Shown here piece after piece: positions 62,324 through 64,000 of a stretch of DNA of 64,000 bases. Source of the DNA: Allocoleopsis franciscana PCC 7113. GTDB taxonomy: Bacteria; Cyanobacteriota; Cyanobacteriia; Cyanobacteriales; Coleofasciculaceae. A program made the translations under genes and the position numbers. The notes beneath the pieces were generated by a model, which worked only from the letters and a program-made list of their open reading frames with translations, was not told the origin of the DNA and did no database searches. Position 1 is the stretch's first letter. Each line of letters starts with the position of its first letter. Where the stretch lies: contig NC_019738.1 of the NCBI RefSeq assembly GCF_000317515.1, forward strand, positions 1,339,501-1,403,500. Reading direction: 5' to 3'.

Positions 62324-64000
62324 ATGACCAAAAAAACCGCGTCTGGGTCTGGTTACACCCTTTTAAGCTTCTTCTATCGGTCTCCTAGGCTGATGCTGGG
62401 GCTGAGTTTATTGAGTGGGTTCAGTATCCTCAGCAGCGGCTTTGTAATCGCGCAGACAGATTCCCTGGTCGATACGGGAACGGCACCCCCCTCGACCTCG
62501 GTCAAAGCGGCACCCGCACCGGCACCGGAACCCCCAGCCAGCCGCAAGCCAGTGGTAACTACCATTATCGTGCCAGACACCCCAGCACCCAGAGCCAATC
62601 GGGAACATGTAGCCCCAGCTAAACCCCCCGCACCGGTAGCTGCCAAAAAACCAGCTTCTCCATCACGAACATCAGAGACAGCCACCCGGAAACCTTCTCG
62701 CCAACGACAAACAGCAGAAACCGCTGCGAAAAAACCCTCTAGCCAACGACAAACAGCAGAAACTGCCGCGAAAAAACCCTCTAGCCAACGACAAACAGCA
62801 GAAACCGCCCGGAGGAAGCCTCCTACCCTACAACGCACCGCTGATGCCCTAGGCCCCATTATTGCCGCCCCGAAAAAACCTATCCTGGCGGCTCCAAATC
62901 TGTCTATACCCGACAGCGAAACTGTAGCGAAGCCTCCTAAGTTGTATATCAGTCCATCTCAAATCCAAGAGAGCGCACAAACTCCCGATTTGCCGACCAA
63001 TCGCTATCTTGACCGTACTGAGTACAATATTGGCGCAACTCCCAGAGACGAGAAACCGGCATCTGTCGTGGTGAGGGATCGCTCAACGGGTTGTAGAACG
63101 GTGTCGCAAAATGGACGACTGTTGAGTGGAAGTTGTGGGGTTGCCGCGCCTAATCAGCCAATAGCGACGCGACAAACGGCGACGAGAGACGTAACAAATA
63201 AACCATCAGCCAACCGAGCGATCGCTAACCGACAAACGGATAACCTCAGACATCTCCTTCAGGAGCCAAGGCTACCTAAAGTAACAACTCAGGCACTCCA
63301 ACTGGCTAGGCTAACCGCTCATAATGATCAACTTAACGAAGTAACCACTCCAGAACCTCAGTTGCTTGGAGTAAAAAGATTACCAGCGCCAGCCGTTGCA
63401 TCGACCAAGTCTGTTAACCCTCGTTCAGCGCGATTGAGGGTCAGAGGGATTCGTCACCCCCAGCAGAAGACCTACTCTGCATATTCTCCCCGACCCGTCG
63501 ATTTATTGCCGGCTTCGTCCTTCTCTTTTCCTGAAGCTTCGACTTCACCAGGAAGCCAGTCTTACTACAATGTGACCCGCCGACCCGCAGGGCGTCCCAA
63601 TGTCGGCAACGCTAATTTCATGTTCCCTCTAGCGATGCCTAACGCCATTACTTCCTTATTTGGTTGGCGGATTCACCCTATTGCAGGTGATTACCGCTTC
63701 CACGCGGGTACGGATATCGGGGCACCCGAAGGCACACCTGTACTCGCGGCGGTTGCGGGTCAGGTGATTACGGCTGACTTCATGGGTGGCTATGGCCTGA
63801 CGGTGGTCGTGCAGCACCAGGACGGCAATAACTTAAGCCTCTACGGTCACCTTTCAGAAATTTTTGTCCAACCCGGTGAGCAGGTGGAACAAGGAAATGT
63901 GATTGGACGGGTTGGCACGACAGGCTATTCGACCGGGCCTCACCTGCACTTTGAATGGCGACATCTGACTCCCAATGGCTGGGTGGCGCTGGATGCAAGA
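62324..64000 (+). CDS. M23 family metallopeptidase, 3' end outside window
   Basis: An open frame from the ATG at 62324 to the window edge (559 codons without a stop). It begins with a membrane anchor or signal (LMLGLSLLSGFSILSSGFVI), followed by about 400 residues rich in Pro, Ala, Thr and Arg, probably disordered. Three near copies of a 14-residue unit (QRQTAETAAKKPSS) lie at about 62697-62810. The C-terminal part is a LytM/M23 domain: LFGWRIHPIAG, RFHAGTDIGAPEGTPV with the Zn ligands His and Asp, YGHLSEIFVQPGEQV and HLHFEWR with the final ligand. It would cut peptidoglycan cross-links or activate amidases in the periplasm. GAGGAG lies upstream. Confidence 0.92.
   Translation, partial: MTKKTASGSGYTLLSFFYRSPRLMLGLSLLSGFSILSSGFVIAQTDSLVDTGTAPPSTSVKAAPAPAPEPPASRKPVVTTIIVPDTPAPRANREHVAPAKPPAPVAAKKPASPSRTSETATRKPSRQRQTAETAAKKPSSQRQTAETAAKKPSSQRQTAETARRKPPTLQRTADALGPIIAAPKKPILAAPNLSIPDSETVAKPPKLYISPSQIQESAQTPDLPTNRYLDRTEYNIGATPRDEKPASVVVRDRSTGCRTVSQNGRLLSGSCGVAAPNQPIATRQTATRDVTNKPSANRAIANRQTDNLRHLLQEPRLPKVTTQALQLARLTAHNDQLNEVTTPEPQLLGVKRLPAPAVASTKSVNPRSARLRVRGIRHPQQKTYSAYSPRPVDLLPASSFSFPEASTSPGSQSYYNVTRRPAGRPNVGNANFMFPLAMPNAITSLFGWRIHPIAGDYRFHAGTDIGAPEGTPVLAAVAGQVITADFMGGYGLTVVVQHQDGNNLSLYGHLSEIFVQPGEQVEQGNVIGRVGTTGYSTGPHLHFEWRHLTPNGWVALDAR

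Noticed and set aside
62374-62859. 161-aa minus-strand frame rich in RWLEGFFAAVSA repeats
   Set aside because: It is the shadow of the 42-bp repeat within the M23 peptidase stalk on the plus strand.

Overview
The window looks like chromosomal DNA of a cyanobacterium, probably a filamentous or otherwise large-genome species. The evidence is the many GCGATCGC (HIP1-type) octamers, ndhB for a photosynthetic-type NDH-1 complex, a CbiG-CobJ fusion, a group-2 type sigma-70 factor, Uma2-family genes, heptanucleotide tandem repeats and GC-rich palindromic intergenic repeats. The genus cannot be fixed from this sequence alone. No rRNA, tRNA, CRISPR array or complete insertion sequence was seen.

Layout. 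0-9 kb: the 3' end of an ABC exporter ATPase, two small hypotheticals, an SPFH-FHA fusion protein, a methyltransferase with a small downstream partner, priA, and a sigma factor behind a long leader with an NtcA-like palindrome. 9-14.5 kb: a tandem GNAT acetyltransferase; a 1.3-kb segment bounded by 18-bp direct repeats that holds a small ORF and a PIN-domain toxin-antitoxin pair; a GvpU-like gene, purK, a secreted pentapeptide protein and a small membrane protein. 14.5-18 kb: cbiG-cobJ and an HD-domain protein. 18-24.4 kb: an accessory zone with a decayed EAL-domain relic, two Uma2 genes, a tandem pair of 80-aa XRE regulators, a PLD-family putative nuclease and several small hypotheticals. 24.5-36.7 kb: topA and two very large signalling proteins transcribed divergently. 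36.9-49.4 kb: ndhB, a cardiolipin synthase-like PLD enzyme, a metallophosphoesterase, a peptidoglycan-binding protein, an S9 peptidase, a rhomboid protease, a small Trp-rich protein coupled to a third Uma2 gene, and a UPF0175/DUF3368 toxin-antitoxin pair. 49.4-54 kb: a subtilase, rpe, a methyltransferase and a GAF/PAS sensor. 54-58.8 kb: an Rnl2-type RNA ligase, then an unrecognised three-gene cluster of two paralogous membrane or exported proteins and a membrane-anchored TPR protein. 59-64 kb: a serpin, pgeF, birA and a truncated M23 peptidase.

Working together. Most housekeeping genes stand alone or in pairs, as is usual in cyanobacteria. The clearest functional units are the two toxin-antitoxin pairs, the divergent kinase genes, the TIGR02450-Uma2 pair with a 4-nt overlap, and the three-gene cluster at 55.5-58.8 kb. 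The most promising undescribed items are a 94-nt element present twice (after topA and after the peptidoglycan-binding gene) that has the form of a small RNA with its own terminator, the repeat-bounded toxin-antitoxin cassette at 10.1-11.4 kb, and the paralogue-plus-TPR cluster. Several GC-rich interspersed repeats lie in frame inside genes (cbiG-cobJ, the S9 peptidase, a 200-aa hypothetical).
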